Position numbers and translations under genes: made by a program. A DNA stretch of 64,000 nucleotides from Zanthoxylum bungeanum. Lineage: Eukaryota > Streptophyta > Magnoliopsida > Sapindales > Rutaceae. This document shows positions 1 through 12,483 of this stretch, one piece after another (the first letter of the stretch is position 1; every line of letters starts with the position of its first letter). The DNA is taken from positions 62,001 to 126,000 of the forward strand of contig SKCR01006519.1 in the NCBI GenBank assembly GCA_019454045.1, read 5' to 3'. The notes beneath the pieces are model-generated. The model had not been told where the DNA came from, made no database searches, and was given only the letters and a program-made list of their open reading frames with translations.

Positions 1-547
1 TGACCCGTGTCATCAGCAGAGATGATAAAAAAGAAGCGCATATGACATATTAGAGGCGCGACTCAATTTCATCACTAGACTCAAAATGCCAATTTAAAAT
101 CAAAGGAGTTTCAACACACCAATTTAATCCAATGCAGACGCGATCATCAAATTTCTTGCCTACGTAATTAATAGTTGAGTGCCGCGACTCTCATACTCTA
201 AAGTCGCGACGCGCGTTATTAATTTAGTCAGAGTCGTGACACACTCGATTTTTATCAAGGAAAGAGTCTCAGAACTCCCTATCTAAGTATAAGTTCATCC
301 CAAAATCTAAAATCAAGCCTCATAACATAATTTTGGAGTCCCAGAGTATAGAAGAATGCCTAGAGCAAGACAAGAATAAGTGTGTTAACCGGAGTTAGAG
401 TTTGAAGACGAAGACTGCAGACGAGAGTTTATTTCTTCCATTTTCTCTCTAGTTTTATCTTTAATGTGTTCTTTGCCTTGTATTAATGATTAGATTGTAT
501 CTATTGATTATTATGAGTAGCTAATTCACTAAATATAGGGTTGTAAC
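1..547. mobile_element. Left part of the outermost LTR-retrotransposon remnant
   Basis: Non-coding sequence with no usable ORF. It reads across the insertion of the 548-6100 element: the 5 bases gtaac at 543-547 recur at 6101-6105 and the text then continues (AT-rich sequence, then a phrase like the 3' part of plant LTRs near 6700). The family is not certain; the style is that of a gypsy LTR. The left boundary lies outside the window. Confidence 0.45.
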
Positions 548-3317
548 TGTTGCGGTTTTGGGCGAAGGGCGCGGCGGAAGCGCTGTTCGGGCGAAATCGT
601 AACTTAAAAACTTTTAAATTACTGAATAAATTATTCAATATCTAATATGAATAATTCATTCATATTTCACCTAAATATATTTATTCGATATCAAATAACG
701 ACATAAATAGTTAAGAAACGTCACAAAACTTTTACGAAAACGTTTTTCCGCAAAATGGCATAAAACGAGTTTTTGACCGAACCGACCACCCAATACACAT
801 GAGGGCTTACTAGATCAGCCCCAATAGTATTAGGGCAGTTCATGGGCTGCTCGAACAGTGACAAATTCACTGTTTGGACAACCGTCATTGGTTGGCACAA
901 AAGTCACTTGGTAATGCGTTTTTCGCCGTTTTCGCTTATTTCAATTCTGAAATAATTTCCGGAAATTGTTCCAACACCCAAAACACATCCAATACATTCA
1001 AAAGACATAATTTTCATCAAAATATGAACAGTATTTCCAGATATGATCTAGAATTGAAATATATAAATTTTCCATGCTTTAATCCAACTTTTTCAAGATT
1101 AATCAAATTAATCACAACACCAATCAAAGTCACCATACATGAAGCACCCAAGAACAATTCTAGATATTACAAGAGTGGTCATAACACTCTAGAATGATAA
1201 CATATCATCATATGATCAAATTGGATAAATATTACAATAATATTACCCAAAACTAGTTCACACATGCTCAATGTCTTCCATTCCATCCTCCAACACCAAA
1301 AGCCCCAATTTTAACAAGTAAAGGAAACCCTAGAACTATTCTAACAACACAAGAATAAGAAAATAAATTTCCAAACTCAAGAAGATTAAAGATTACCTTT
1401 TAATCTCCAATTGTCCTAAGCTTTTTTCTTGTTTTCTCTTTAATTTCTTCCTTGAATCATCAAATAAAAAAAATTTAACTTAAAAATGAATATGACCAAC
1501 TTTAAGGGGCATAATGGTCATTTTACCAATTTAATCCAATTAAACATAATTAAACTTTATGTTAACAAATCAAATTTGCACACCTAAAGTTTAATTAAAT
1601 CATGTCATGTGTCATCAATAATAATTAAACATTTTTCATAACAATTATGAAAAAGTTTATCAATTAATTATTCAAATATTTAAATAATTAATTAATATAA
1701 TTATTATTATATATGTATTTTATTTACATTAAATAACAAATACATATATTAATGGCATGCGTCAAAATCTCATTTGACTATTAATTAATGTGTATCTAAT
1801 CAAATTATGTATCAAATACAAATACACAATAATTGTTAAATGACCAAAATTCCATAATGCATGTGTTATTATTTAACCATTTAAACGATTCGAATTAACT
1901 CATTTAATCTGATGAAGTATTATGAATAATCTATGTTATTCATAACGCGTTGCTCAAGTGCTCAATGAGTACACTTCCTATTGTGAGACTCTCTAAGTTT
2001 AGGTTTATCCGTCACGAAATCCAATTTCGCGTCTATAATTCACCAACTCATGAATTATGACGACTATGGATAATCTCGCTAAACTATGCAAGTCGAGGTC
2101 ATTGCATACGTATAATCTCTCATTCACAAGCTATCCATATTATACATGTGATATAGATAAGAACGTCAAATATGTTCGGTATAATATAGTCGAATTTCAA
2201 TTTATGATCTCTAAATAACACTCGGAACTTATTTCCGAAATTATACCACGTCCATGGATTTACTAGATCGTAAACACGTGCATGATGTCTATGCCTTGTA
2301 CACAGGACTGACCGATTCTCTCTTGATACGCACGGGATATCATGAGTATCAGTCCACACCCAACGAACAGGCGGAGGTCTGATCATGAATAGATCGGTGA
2401 CATGACTGTCATCTAAGTGTGGAGGATAACTCATATATCCACAGTGGTATCTCAAGTCAAACGACCATTATGCCCGCTCAACTCGAGAAGATTCCTATTG
2501 ACGTTGGTGTACCATCTATTAGGAAATTTTCAGTGAGTCGTTCAATGTTTATCAAATAAACACCTACATGTCTATACGAGTCTTCCGAGAGTCATGGTTC
2601 ATTGTGATAAACCATCGAACCAAGTGTAGGCATTGCATTTTTTCGTATGTGAAACCCGATGATGAGTCTCAATTGGAGGTACTACCTTTTTAGCTAAGGA
2701 TATTGCGGGAAACGGAGGTCGAAAAGGGAAATTCGGAATAAGTATGTCATCAAGTTCATTCCACAAGTTCACTGTCTTCGTTGGTGCTGCGTTCGTTACT
2801 TCGTTCGAACCTCAGGCAGATTGCGGACGTTCGTGCCGCGTTCGAGTAAGCGTTCGAACGGTGTCGGTAATTCTGGTTTTGCTTCTAGCCTCACCCCAGC
2901 CCATTTAGCCCCCCAAAGCCCATAAAACACATCCCAAATTAAATAAATAAATATTAAACATTAAATAAAATATTTAAATCATTTACCAATTAAATAAAAC
3001 ATAAAATAAAATCTTGCCTAAAATAAATAAATCAAATATGTTATATACTAAAACTAAAAAAGAAGATATGCCTAATTAAAATCAATCAACCAATTACATT
3101 CCCAATCAAAGCTAATCATATATTTGACTTCCTAATCTAATAAGATAATTACCAATCTAAAATATTTGTATTCCTAAACCAACACAAATCATATATTACA
3201 ACTTCCTAACTTAAAATATTTTGTCCCCCCCTCAATCTTGTATATACCTTTCTCATCTCTCCTAATTTGGAAGCAAATCCCTTCCTTGTGAGACAAGGTG
3301 AAGCCCTAGCCCTTCTC

Positions 3318-3325
3318 TATATAAA
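3318..3325 (+). promoter_or_regulatory. Probable LTR TATA box
   Basis: TATATAAA lies in the middle of the solo LTR, preceded by a CT-rich stretch and followed by a pyrimidine-rich start region. The related LTR has the same box at the equivalent place (58873-58880), which supports a Pol II promoter for the retroelement. Confidence 0.5.
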
Positions 3326-3989
3326 CAACCCCTAACCTAGCCACCTCTCCTCTCCAATCTCTCTAGCTCATACACACAATTCACACAAGAATTATAGCAA
3401 GAAATACTAGACATCACAAGCATATCACTCCCTTGATCCTTACCCTCACACCACCGAAAATTACACCAAAACAACCCCTGACCACCACCGAAAATCAGCC
3501 CCATTAAACCTCCACACATCACCGAAAATCACACCAAACACAGCAGCTTAAACAACTCCTAAAACAGTCCCTAAAACCCCTTAAAACAGTAACATAAACT
3601 ACACTTATAATCCTTGAAATAACCACACAAAACCACACCAAAAAGAATATCAAAACAGTCCACAAACAGTGAGCAGAGGAAACAGAGGAAGCGGCAGCAA
3701 AACCACAAGGAAACAGCAGCGAAACGGAGTCGGAACAGTAGCTTGAGTGGCCGAACAGCGAAGGAAGAGGCAAACCAGTGAACCAGAAAAGTTGCGGAGC
3801 TTTACCCCCTTTCGATCTTCGTGGAACGCGAGTCCGAGAGACAGCTTAAAAGGTTAGACCTGAGGGTATCTTTCACACTTATCCTTATTTAATTTCTGGT
3901 TATTTATTTTGATTATATTTTCTGTATTTGTGGCATTTGTTGTGTGTATGATGTGTGTTGTGGGTATTGGATGAGTGGAAGAGTGTCGT

Positions 3990-4104
3990 CTCTTGTGGTA
4001 TATAGGATGGAAACCCAGACGTAAATTCCGTAGCCGAATCCGAATGGACGGTAGTGCGGTCTGTACTTGGGACACAACTCCACGTACCACTTGAGTAAAC
4101 GGCA
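3990..4104 (+). repeat. LTR-internal module, copy 1 (ggatggaaaccc module)
   Basis: A conserved block of about 105 bp that recurs inside the same LTR at about 5188-5300, and again in the other LTR at about 60001-60110. The copies share the phrases ggatggaaaccc and ccgaatggacggta and end in a tacca-cttg phrase. Its presence twice here and once in the relative shows an internal duplication of about 1.2 kb of LTR. Confidence 0.75.
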
Positions 4105-4149
4105 CCTTCTCTTGTTTTGTGTTGCTTCGGTTTATTTAATTCTTGTCAT

Positions 4150-4640
4150 TTAAATTCTGCATGTTGTTCATTCCCGTATGATACGATCGAGTGCATGGGC
4201 TCAGTAAGTGCGATGAAAGGTTCCCTAATTGGAGGGTTAAAATCCTTCACCACGATGTTCGGTCGCACCGATTGATGTGTGTTCGGTTGAATGCGAAATA
4301 CGTTCAATCGGACATACTTAGTTAATATGATTGTCTCTATTTTAGTATGCATGATTCAACCGAGCGCATGGGCTTAGTAAGTGCGATGTGAGAATCCCCC
4401 ATGGGGAGGGGCTAAAGCCCTTTACCACGAGGCTTTGCCGCGCCGGTTGATGTATGTTCGGTTGGATACAAGATACGTTCAATCGGGCACAATATGTTTA
4501 GTATTATTGCTTTTCATTCTATGTATGCATGATTCAGTCGAGCGCATGGGCTTAGTATGTTGGTCTAAAGGTCTTCTCTTTGAGAGATCAAGAGCCCCAA
4601 AAGGCCACATTTACGGCAGTACTTCGCCGCACCCCCCTTT
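4150..4640 (+). repeat. Tandem repeat of about 175 bp inside the solo LTR
   Basis: The words gcatgggct-agta recur at 4193, 4366 and 4544, giving periods of 173 and 178 bp, each preceded by a cgag/cgat phrase and followed by a ttcggt-rich stretch. About 2.5 diverged copies. They occupy the place where the related LTR has unrelated tandem repeats of about 160 bp (59495-59935). Confidence 0.75.
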
Positions 4641-4688
4641 ATTTTGTCGTTTATGTCTTGCGTCTCATTTCATGCATCAGGTCTGTTA

Positions 4689-5064
4689 CCGTTCGAACGC
4701 GTTTACGAACGCAACTCGAACGCGCATGTATTTTGCCTTGTCATGCATCAGGTCTTGCTCATGTTCGAACGCGTTCACGAACGCCATACGAACGTGAGCA
4801 TTCTGTTTCATTTCCGTTCGAACGCGTTCACGAACGCCATACGAACGTGAGCATTCTGTTTCATTTCCGTTCGAACGCGTTCACGAACGCCATACGAACG
4901 TGAGCATTCTGTTTCATTTCCGTTCGAACGCGTTCACGAACGCCATACGAACGTGAGCATTCTGTTTCATTTCCGTTCGAACGCGTTATCAAACGCCATA
5001 CGAACGCGAACCTTCTGTTTACCGTTCGAACGCGTTTACGAACGCTACACGAACGCGCACCCAC
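4689..5064 (+). repeat. GTTCGAACGC minisatellite, 53-bp unit
   Basis: Units begin GTTCGAACGCGTTC at 4763, 4816, 4869, 4922 and 4975. The spacing is exactly 53 bp and the first four are nearly identical; diverged flanking units start at about 4689 and 5023. Each unit packs several TTC and GAA triplets in alternation, including the palindrome GTTCGAAC and the phrase TTCACGAA. The open frames here are by-products of the repeat and not genes. Confidence 0.9.
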
Positions 5065-5187
5065 TGAATTGAGTCATCTTCATTAGATTTCATGCATAGT
5101 TTTCCTAGTAGCTATCCCCACATGCATGAATACAAATATGTTAATGTATTACAGTCCACATGCTTATGCCGTGATAACATTTGAGTA

Positions 5188-5300
5188 TTATTTCTTGCGG
5201 TATATCGGATGGAAACCCAGACGTAAATTCCGTAGCCGATTCCGAATGGACGGTAGTGCGGTCTGTACTTGGGATACAATTCCACATACCACTTGGAAAA
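5188..5300 (+). repeat. LTR-internal module, copy 2
   Basis: Second copy of the ggatggaaaccc module, nearly identical to 3990-4104 over about 105 bp. Open frames on either strand here are shadows of the repeat. Confidence 0.75.
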
Positions 5301-5626
5301 GTGCCCATGTGTGTGCTTGTATGGTTAATATTTGTGCTTGTGCTTTCCTGAATGTAATGTGCAAATGAAGTTGTATGTTCGTTACTATTTTGATATATGT
5401 TAAGCATGCAATTTTAAATGTAAGATATATGTGAAATGTGTGCATAAGTTTTATTTTGCATATGAAAATTTAGAAGCATGATACTCTTGGAAATAAGTGT
5501 TACTTAAGCTTGATTAAATTATTACATAAATCCTTTCATTACAAGTGACATAAGTAAGGGACCATTCCGAACCCAATGGTTTGAGGTCTTCCCTTGCGGG
5601 GGGTGAGTGCGGCCTTAAATCTTTGT

Positions 5627-5642
5627 CCCGGTTCACACCGGG
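5627..5642 (+). repeat. Conserved LTR hairpin
   Basis: CCCGGTTCACACCGGG is a perfect 6-bp stem with a 4-base loop near the LTR 3' end. The same sequence is at 60474-60489 in the related LTR, in both cases between a ggccttaaatct block and a ggtggcgactcc block. Conservation suggests a role in the LTR RNA (R/U5 folding or 3'-end formation); that role is inference. Confidence 0.6.
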
Positions 5643-6105
5643 TGGCGACTCCATATTATTTAGTATTTCCCAACTAGTGCCGCGAGCCTAGGAACGGCGT
5701 CGCCCATGTCCTATTGTCCTACACCAAGTCATGATATACGACATATACTGGTCTCAGTGGATTTTACTAATCGACCTGTGTTAGTAAATCTTGACCATGA
5801 ACTTTATTTAAGGATATACATCTTATAGTGCACTTCCCAATGTCAATTACAAACTACGTTGTAACTACGCACTATATTGTAAATCCTAGGGTCTTTGTCT
5901 AATATACACGTATCACTAAACTAGATTTAGTTTCAATCTAATCATAATTAGATATCTAATCGCAATTAGATCAAATATGTGTATAAAAGACAAAAGGTGC
6001 TACCATTAAATAAGTAATATTATGGAAAATGGAATTGCTTGTATTTATGAATCAGACATAAATACGATCTGGATTGGCACTCCGAGCACCAACCCTAACA
6101 GTAAC

Positions 6106-6790
6106 GGATCCCAAGCATGTTTAATCAATTATTTGCATATTTTTATTCATTTGGATTTGTTATTTATTATTTATTATTCAATGTGCTTTGATGATTATTT
6201 TATTTATTTAGCCAACAATAGAATAGTCTTGGTAAATCATTAGGAATTCAACGAAATAGATTTGGATTAGCTGTGGGATAATAACGTATGATCTTATTCA
6301 TTGAATAGATTTCCCTACATGATAGAAATATATCCAAAGAACATACATAATCATTATTAGAACTCAGCCTTAATGAATTCAATTTAATTTAATTAACATA
6401 GACAAATAGTTAATTGTTTTATTCTAAATATATTCACATGATCAACAAAAGAGGCTTGTGAATAATTTAGTGTTCTATGTTAATAATTCGTAACAGACTA
6501 ATTGAATAAAAAATGTCTTAACTTTTTGTGTGTATGCTTAGGTGAAGTTATGACTCTATGTTCTTTTATCTATAAGGTTTTCCAACGTTTGTTATTTGTT
6601 CTTTGGTTAATTTCAGGTAACTTCTATTAATCAACCATTCTTCTCAATAGTTTAGTTTAAGTTAAGTAGGTTAGTCTTGATATTAATAAGAGAAATATTA
6701 AGTCCATGTGGGTTCGACATCCAACTAATAGTCATTATATTACTTGAGCAATACGTATACTTGCTTACTAGATTTATAAAATCGTGATCA
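6106..6790. mobile_element. Right part of the outermost LTR-retrotransposon remnant
   Basis: AT-rich continuation of the element at 1-547, resuming after the duplicated gtaac. The stretch at about 6700-6760 (gggttcgac through ttacttgagca to tatacttgc) resembles the 3' part of Athila-type gypsy LTRs as I remember them. No coding potential seen. Confidence 0.35.
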
Positions 6791-9639
6791 CTCTCTCAAA
6801 ACCCTAAGATAGATTTTCAAATCAAGCTTGAATCTTGGTGATTTTCATGCACTTCCAAGCTATAGAGAGCTCAAGTATGCTTCATAATCTCCATTTCATC
6901 ATTTATTTTTGCATTTAATCATGGATTTTCAAAACCCATGTGTGACCCATGTATAATAATCATGATTTTTATATGATTAGATTGATAATCATGCTTAGAT
7001 AAGAGTTTAATAACATATCATATGCATGGATTAAGTTAAATCACAATATAGATTATGGATTGAAGAAACCCTAGGAATTGAGGGTTTTGATATAATATGA
7101 AATCCATGAATTAGGGAGTAATAGTCATGCTTAAATAGTTAGTTAATGATACGATTCATGCATAATTTGGGTTTGATCCAAGCCACCAAGGGTTTGGGTT
7201 GGTTTTGGCCATGAGATTGGGTGGTTTGGTTTGATTGAGTTTACTTATGCATGAATCTCCTATTATGGGGATGTATTAGGCTTAGAATCATGTTATTGTA
7301 ATCAAAATTATAGTTGATACCTTGTGTATTGGGAATGTGTGTTGGGGGTTTATTCATGAATCACCCTTAGCATTGTTATGAGTGTCTCAAGCGACAATAT
7401 AGGTAGTGTTGAAATGACCCATTACCATATCACTAGCATGTCATGTCATATGCATGAATAACAGTGTTAGCAGCTCATCTTAAGTCAAACATTATTCCAA
7501 CATAGTTTAGGATGTTACATAGTCGTCTTAAACTAACATGTCAGCATCGTCAGCATGGATACACATATTTCAGTATATACATGCATCATGGCACTCATGA
7601 ATATGTTTAGGGTTGTATGTTCATGTATACTAATATTACTTGAACTCAGGTTTCATAGATTTCACACAAGAGAGTTTATTTGGTTCCATTTGAGCATGCA
7701 AGCACTTAAGCGTCAGTTCTGTGAGTGAACATTATTTCGTATATAAATTATGTTCTTAGTTTTGCATTATCGTTTACATTACGGTCCACATTTTCTAATT
7801 ATGTATTTATGTTTTCATAATATTTACAGTTTATGAATCCAATTCGTGTATTTAATGTATGTTTTCAGCTTACGTCTTTTAGTTTATGTATTTAGCTTAC
7901 GTTTCCAAATTTACCTTTCAATTTACATTATGTGTTCATAGTTTATGCTTCAATTTGTAAGATTTCATTTAGAAGTATTGGTTAGGGTTTCGTTAGGACG
8001 AAACTCATCTCATGCCTATTTTAAAATTGGTAATGAGTTTCGTACGAGCTTATATGCATAAGCCAATACACATGTCAGTCCATGTTTTCTAAGTTTGCAG
8101 CTCACATGTATTCCTTAGTCATGTTTTCAGATTTCAGAATACGTTTCATGTGCCATGTTATGTTATATATTTCAGGTCATGTTATACTTTTTCAATTTAT
8201 GTTTTCAGTTTACGATTTCATGTTACAAGTTTACGGATTATGTTTTCGGTTATGATTTTCTATGGATTTCTGTTTAAGTTTTTAATAAATTTTTTATAAG
8301 AAAAGTTATAAAAATATTTTCAAACCACTAGTAGCCTACCGACCCTCAGCTCAACATAGTATCCCGATCTCGAGTTCGCTCATATATTTCAGCAGGCATA
8401 ATGGTTCAGATAACCCTTTTCATGCCCCCAGGTTATAATAATGGAGTGAGTTTTCAGGAAAACCAGTTTACAAGCATGTTACAGATTTCAGTTTACAATT
8501 ATGTTTTCAGTTCATGTATATAAGTTCAAATTACGTTCATATTTTCAGTGCAAATTACGTTTTCAGTTAAATTTATATTTTCAAGTTCACATTTATGGTT
8601 TTTCAATTTACGAACACGCTTTCATGATTATAGTTCACATATATGTTTAAGCATTCAGTCATGTTTTCAGTCACGTTTTACAGTTCATGATAAGTTTACA
8701 GATTTCAAGCCACGTTCAGTTTTCAACTGCACGAATAGTTCATGTCACAGTCAAGATAATGACATGTTTTCTATTTTATGATGTATTCATGTTATTATGT
8801 TTCAGTGTGCAGCCATGTTAAATGCTCTCATGTCACGGTACAATTATGTGTATAGTAGACGAGTTTAGTTATGTTTTACGATTCAGGTTTTTCGTATCTT
8901 ACCTAATTACTTACGTATATGGCAATGCGATAATTTACATTCTTACGTTCACTCACTAAGTCGTTCATTCAACTTATTCTTTTCATTTTCAATTTTGCAG
9001 GCACTCCAGGTATGCATGTAAATGACGAGCTTGTGGGACGATGAACACCAGCTGCTGCAGTCATTAGGGTGGTCATCAGGGCCCGCACGTGTAAGGATGT
9101 CCAGTTAGGCCACGTGGCCATAGTTTATGAAAATATACAATTCATGTTATGTTCAGTGTGTATCAATTAGTTCATGTGTAATTTAGTTTCAGAAATGCAT
9201 GTTTTCAATAAGTATGTATGTATGTGACATGTATGCATGGTAATATGACAAGTTAGGTTTAGTTCATGATTAGCCATGATTAGATAAGTAAGTTGGGACA
9301 AGTGTACTTTAGTTGGAGATATATTTGTTACAGCAAATGTATGAATAGTATAAATATGAACCAAAAATCAATTATTCAAGTTAGCTCAACACAAAATAAC
9401 ACAGAATAGGTCATGCATGATAATGAAAATTTAGTAAAATAGTGTATTACATGGGTGTTAATATTGCACGATCAAGTTGAGTTGGGTTGTGATCCAGATT
9501 GCATAATGTTAGTATATATCATACCAAAATTTTCAGTGAATGATAGGATTAAACATGTATTCACAACACGTTATATATGTACATATCATTCAATAAACAA
9601 TGTGTTTTATGAAATTTAGATGTTAGTTATGTGTCATCG
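6791..9639 (+). mobile_element. Degenerate plus-strand LTR-like region rich in gttttcag motifs
   Basis: No convincing gene. From about 7780 to 8800 the sequence is a degenerate run of gttttcag, cagtttacg and similar words. The minus-strand LTR at 12484-17062 has the same words in reverse complement (ctgaaaac, 13735-14030). The part at about 8940-9110 (cactcactaag, then ttttgcaggcactcc, then a gatgaac phrase) also matches that LTR in layout. I read this as an old Tekay/Del-like LTR in plus orientation with undefined ends. Confidence 0.4.
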
Positions 9640-11698
9640 TGTCACGACCCCCTCCCTAGAGCGGGCCCAACCCTAGAAAGGGGTCCGCGAACCACTTCAG
9701 CTCGAGCACCTATATGTCATGCTACTGAACCAAAAGTTCACAAAGAAAAATAATATTTCATAAAATGCAATCCAATAAATCTCAAATAAATGTTTACACC
9801 AAAAGTGTCTGAAAACAGGAAAGTTGTCTTATATATCCTATCTCAAAAATCAAAAGAAATGTCTGGACCAACCCGACTGACGGCTGTGGTAAACGAGTCA
9901 AATCATGGTACTGATACTGCTACTGTTGCGCTGACGAACTACCTGGAATGTTTGTGAAATAGGGGTGAGCTTAAAGAGCTCAGTAAGTAAAAACATTCAT
10001 ACTTTCAACACGACCTCACTAAATATATATATATATATATATAAATACATATATAATTAATATCTGAAAACAACAATTAATATATAATAGCTAATTCAGG
10101 CAAAACAAACTCACAACAACACATCTCAATCAGACAAGGTTTGCTATCCGGATTCAGTATGATAATGGATTGAAACCATTGGGAGAGTCCCTCTCTTACC
10201 CCCAAGGTTTCCCACTATATAATCCCGCATAAATGTGCAAGATGGTGATTGAACCACACGCCTCTGCTAATCTCGCATAATCTGGCATATCCGACCATTA
10301 TCATACTAAATCCGGCAGTATAACAACAATCTCACACAACATCTAATATAACACATTTCATCGTATTTCATCCATCAACTCATCTCAAAATCACATAATA
10401 CTCAAATACTTCGATTCATAGTACAAACATACAATTTATACCCAAAATTTATATTCACAATTTATGTTATCATGCTATCGATTTTTCAATCAATTTTTCC
10501 AACATATATATATATATATATTACGTAAACTCACATATCAAACATCAATCAACAAACATTTATGTTAAGGGAATCATCGTACTTTGTACTTACTTCAATC
10601 CACGCAAAAATCTCTATATCTATATGTCCTCGCTAAAATATGGAAAAAAAAATTGTAAAATTACGATCAGGTCCTTATATTTTACTAAAATTATGATTTT
10701 ACCCTAAACTTTTCAAATTTATAATTTAACCCCAATATTCTCCAATATTATCAATTTAGTCCCAAACATCTCATTTATCACCTATTACTCACTAGAAATC
10801 AGAATTCATGCATTTAGGTCACTAAACATGCCAAATTAAGAATAAGTTCAAAACTCTCAAAATCTTACAAATACACCCCTAAAACTGTAAAATATAACAT
10901 ACGAGCTCCAACGACTTCAAAATTTCAGAATGAGGTGATCAACGGACAGAACACGTCATCAGAATCACAACGGTAGTGGCGGATGCTCGGTGGTTATCGA
11001 CGAACGATCGAACAGCGTTAACTCTCGTTCTTGGCTCATTTCACAACAACCGAAGGTCCGAATTGGGCAAACGAGGTGTCTAACCCGCGTATCTCGATGA
11101 TGGGAAGATTCTGGTCCGAGAGGTGCCGTTCACGCACGGCGGCGAGTGGGGCGTGTGAAGCGACAACGTGTGGAGGCGCATGCGGAGGATACCGATGATC
11201 AGACCGGCATTGTTGGCTTCGTCTCGGTGGGGGGATTCTCCTGGAGTGGTCACTCTCCGGAAAAGGTGATCGGAAGACGTCGAACGACCATTTCTCTCTC
11301 CTGCTCAACTTTCTTTGTCTTCTAGTTTGTGTTTTCTCTCTCTACACGTATGTTTCTCTCTCTAACTGTTCAACTCTCTCCCTCTGATTGCTCATTGATC
11401 TCTGGAAGTCAATACAGTCTTAAGCTTACTCTCTATTTGATTCACCACAAACACACAGTAAAGGAAGAGTTAGGGTTAATTGTTGCTTTAAATATGGAGG
11501 TGGTTGAGTTTTATTAGGAGAGTGGTGGGCGGTGGTTGTGTGGGGATTTAAGGGATAAGGAGAATTTAAATAAAATAATTAAAAAATAGATGACAGTTAT
11601 CACACATAGCACGTCATGCATGTACACGTCATAGGCTTATAGAGATAAATATGCCATCTCCTGCCGGTCGCATGTCCTGAATTTTTCGAGTTGTGACA
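9640..11698 (-). mobile_element. LTR (probably solo), minus orientation
   Basis: On the plus strand it starts TGTCACGAC and ends GTTGTGACA, giving imperfect 9-bp inverted ends with TG/CA. In minus orientation it carries landmarks shared with the Tekay-like LTR at 12484-17062, including a ttactgag phrase and a GC-rich block (about 10970-11300). There is no matching 5-bp target duplication (catcg on the left, ttaat on the right), so it may be rearranged. The 90-aa minus frame at 11036-11308 lies in the GC-rich LTR block and I do not consider it a gene. Confidence 0.55.
10021..10052. repeat. (TA)n microsatellite
   Basis: A run of alternating TA of about 22 bases with AT-rich edges. A second, shorter TA run is at about 10503-10520. 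Confidence 0.8.
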
Positions 11699-12483
11699 TT
11701 AATTATGATTCGAGATAAAAAAAAATTATATCAAACCTATTTGATTTTTTTTGAATCAGGACAAAATTCATCCCCAAATGCAATCAAAATATTTATTCGG
11801 TCAATTTTTCATCCTGAATCTCGTACCTTTCATTATGGGATCTCAAATGTTGATTGAGTTTCGGTATTTTTTGTCATCCTTAAACAACAAAAAATCTAAT
11901 GAGTAATTAAGAAAGATAAATAATAAATAATTAAAAAAATTAAGAACTATAATGCATTCTCTCTTTTTAAAATTGATATAAGAATAAAGAGGTTGATATG
12001 ATCCATAATGGGCTTTTTGGTAGTTTTATAGACCAATCTCGATTTCTGTGAAAATAAGATCGTAATCAAATGAAACTTTATGAGGAATATCTTGGTATAA
12101 AAAGAAGCATGTAAATCAGTTTTTTGGGCCAAATTAACTTGAAGTCGTGGTTGATTGCATGACTTGATCAGATTGATGTATTTGAGCTATTTCAGTGGAT
12201 TTGAAAGATTCATTGGGTTTTGGAGCTTGGGCCATGCATGAGACTTTATATGAAGGCTTTATTATGTCTAAGACAGATATGAAATGAGTCTTGGACGTGT
12301 ATGAGCTGTCTTTATTGATTTTGGGCTCAATTTTTGAATGGTGCATTAGTAGTTGTGTGATTTATACAGTCATTGTATTTTGGCCATATATTTCTCATCT
12401 GATAACTGATTTTGGTAATTCAAGTTGCGTTGAAAAGAAGACTCTGAGATATACAACTTTGTAGTTTATGTCAAAGTCGAATT
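11699..12483. other. AT-rich non-coding spacer between two LTRs
   Basis: No gene seen. The first 200 bp contain diverged gagat/atctc words like those at 27250-27700. The small minus-strand frames at 11947-12346 have no recognisable similarity. Confidence 0.4.

Larger units (their letters stand above)
2625..5723 (+). mobile_element. Solo LTR, same Ty3/gypsy family as the 58260 element
   Basis: It starts TGTAGG and ends CCTACA (perfect 6-bp inverted ends) and is flanked by a perfect 5-bp TSD, ccaag (2620-2624 and 5724-5728). No internal gag-pol follows, so this is a solo LTR left by LTR-LTR recombination. It shares four blocks with the LTR at 58260-60565: the 5' end with the words aaacccgatga; a block that begins aaaaggttagacctgagggt; a module around ggatggaaaccc; and the 3' block with the hairpin cccggttcacaccggg followed by tggcgactcc. 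At 3.1 kb it is longer than the 2.3-kb relative because of extra tandem repeats. Confidence 0.9.
548..6100. mobile_element. LTR-type element (likely solo LTR), TSD gtaac, interrupted by a second solo LTR
   Basis: It starts TGTTGCGG and ends CCCTAACA, so the termini are TGTT and AACA. It is flanked by a perfect 5-bp target duplication gtaac (543-547 and 6101-6105). With the nested 2625-5723 insertion removed it is about 2.45 kb (548-2624 plus 5729-6100). It contains no gag or pol homology that I can see, which fits a solo LTR or an LTR-only derivative. The superfamily is undetermined. Confidence 0.7.

Noticed and set aside
2120..2455. 111-aa minus-strand ORF
   Set aside because: It is within the non-coding LTR-type element 548-6100; no similarity to a known protein that I can recognise.
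4381..5064. Several ORFs of 67-138 aa on both strands
   Set aside because: They come from the 53-bp GTTCGAACGC repeat, whose period (not a multiple of 3) and lack of stops open many frames.
9640..11698. Solo LTR claim with TSD
   Set aside because: The LTR ends are good but the flanking 5-mers (catcg and ttaat) do not match, so the TSD and the solo status are not claimed.
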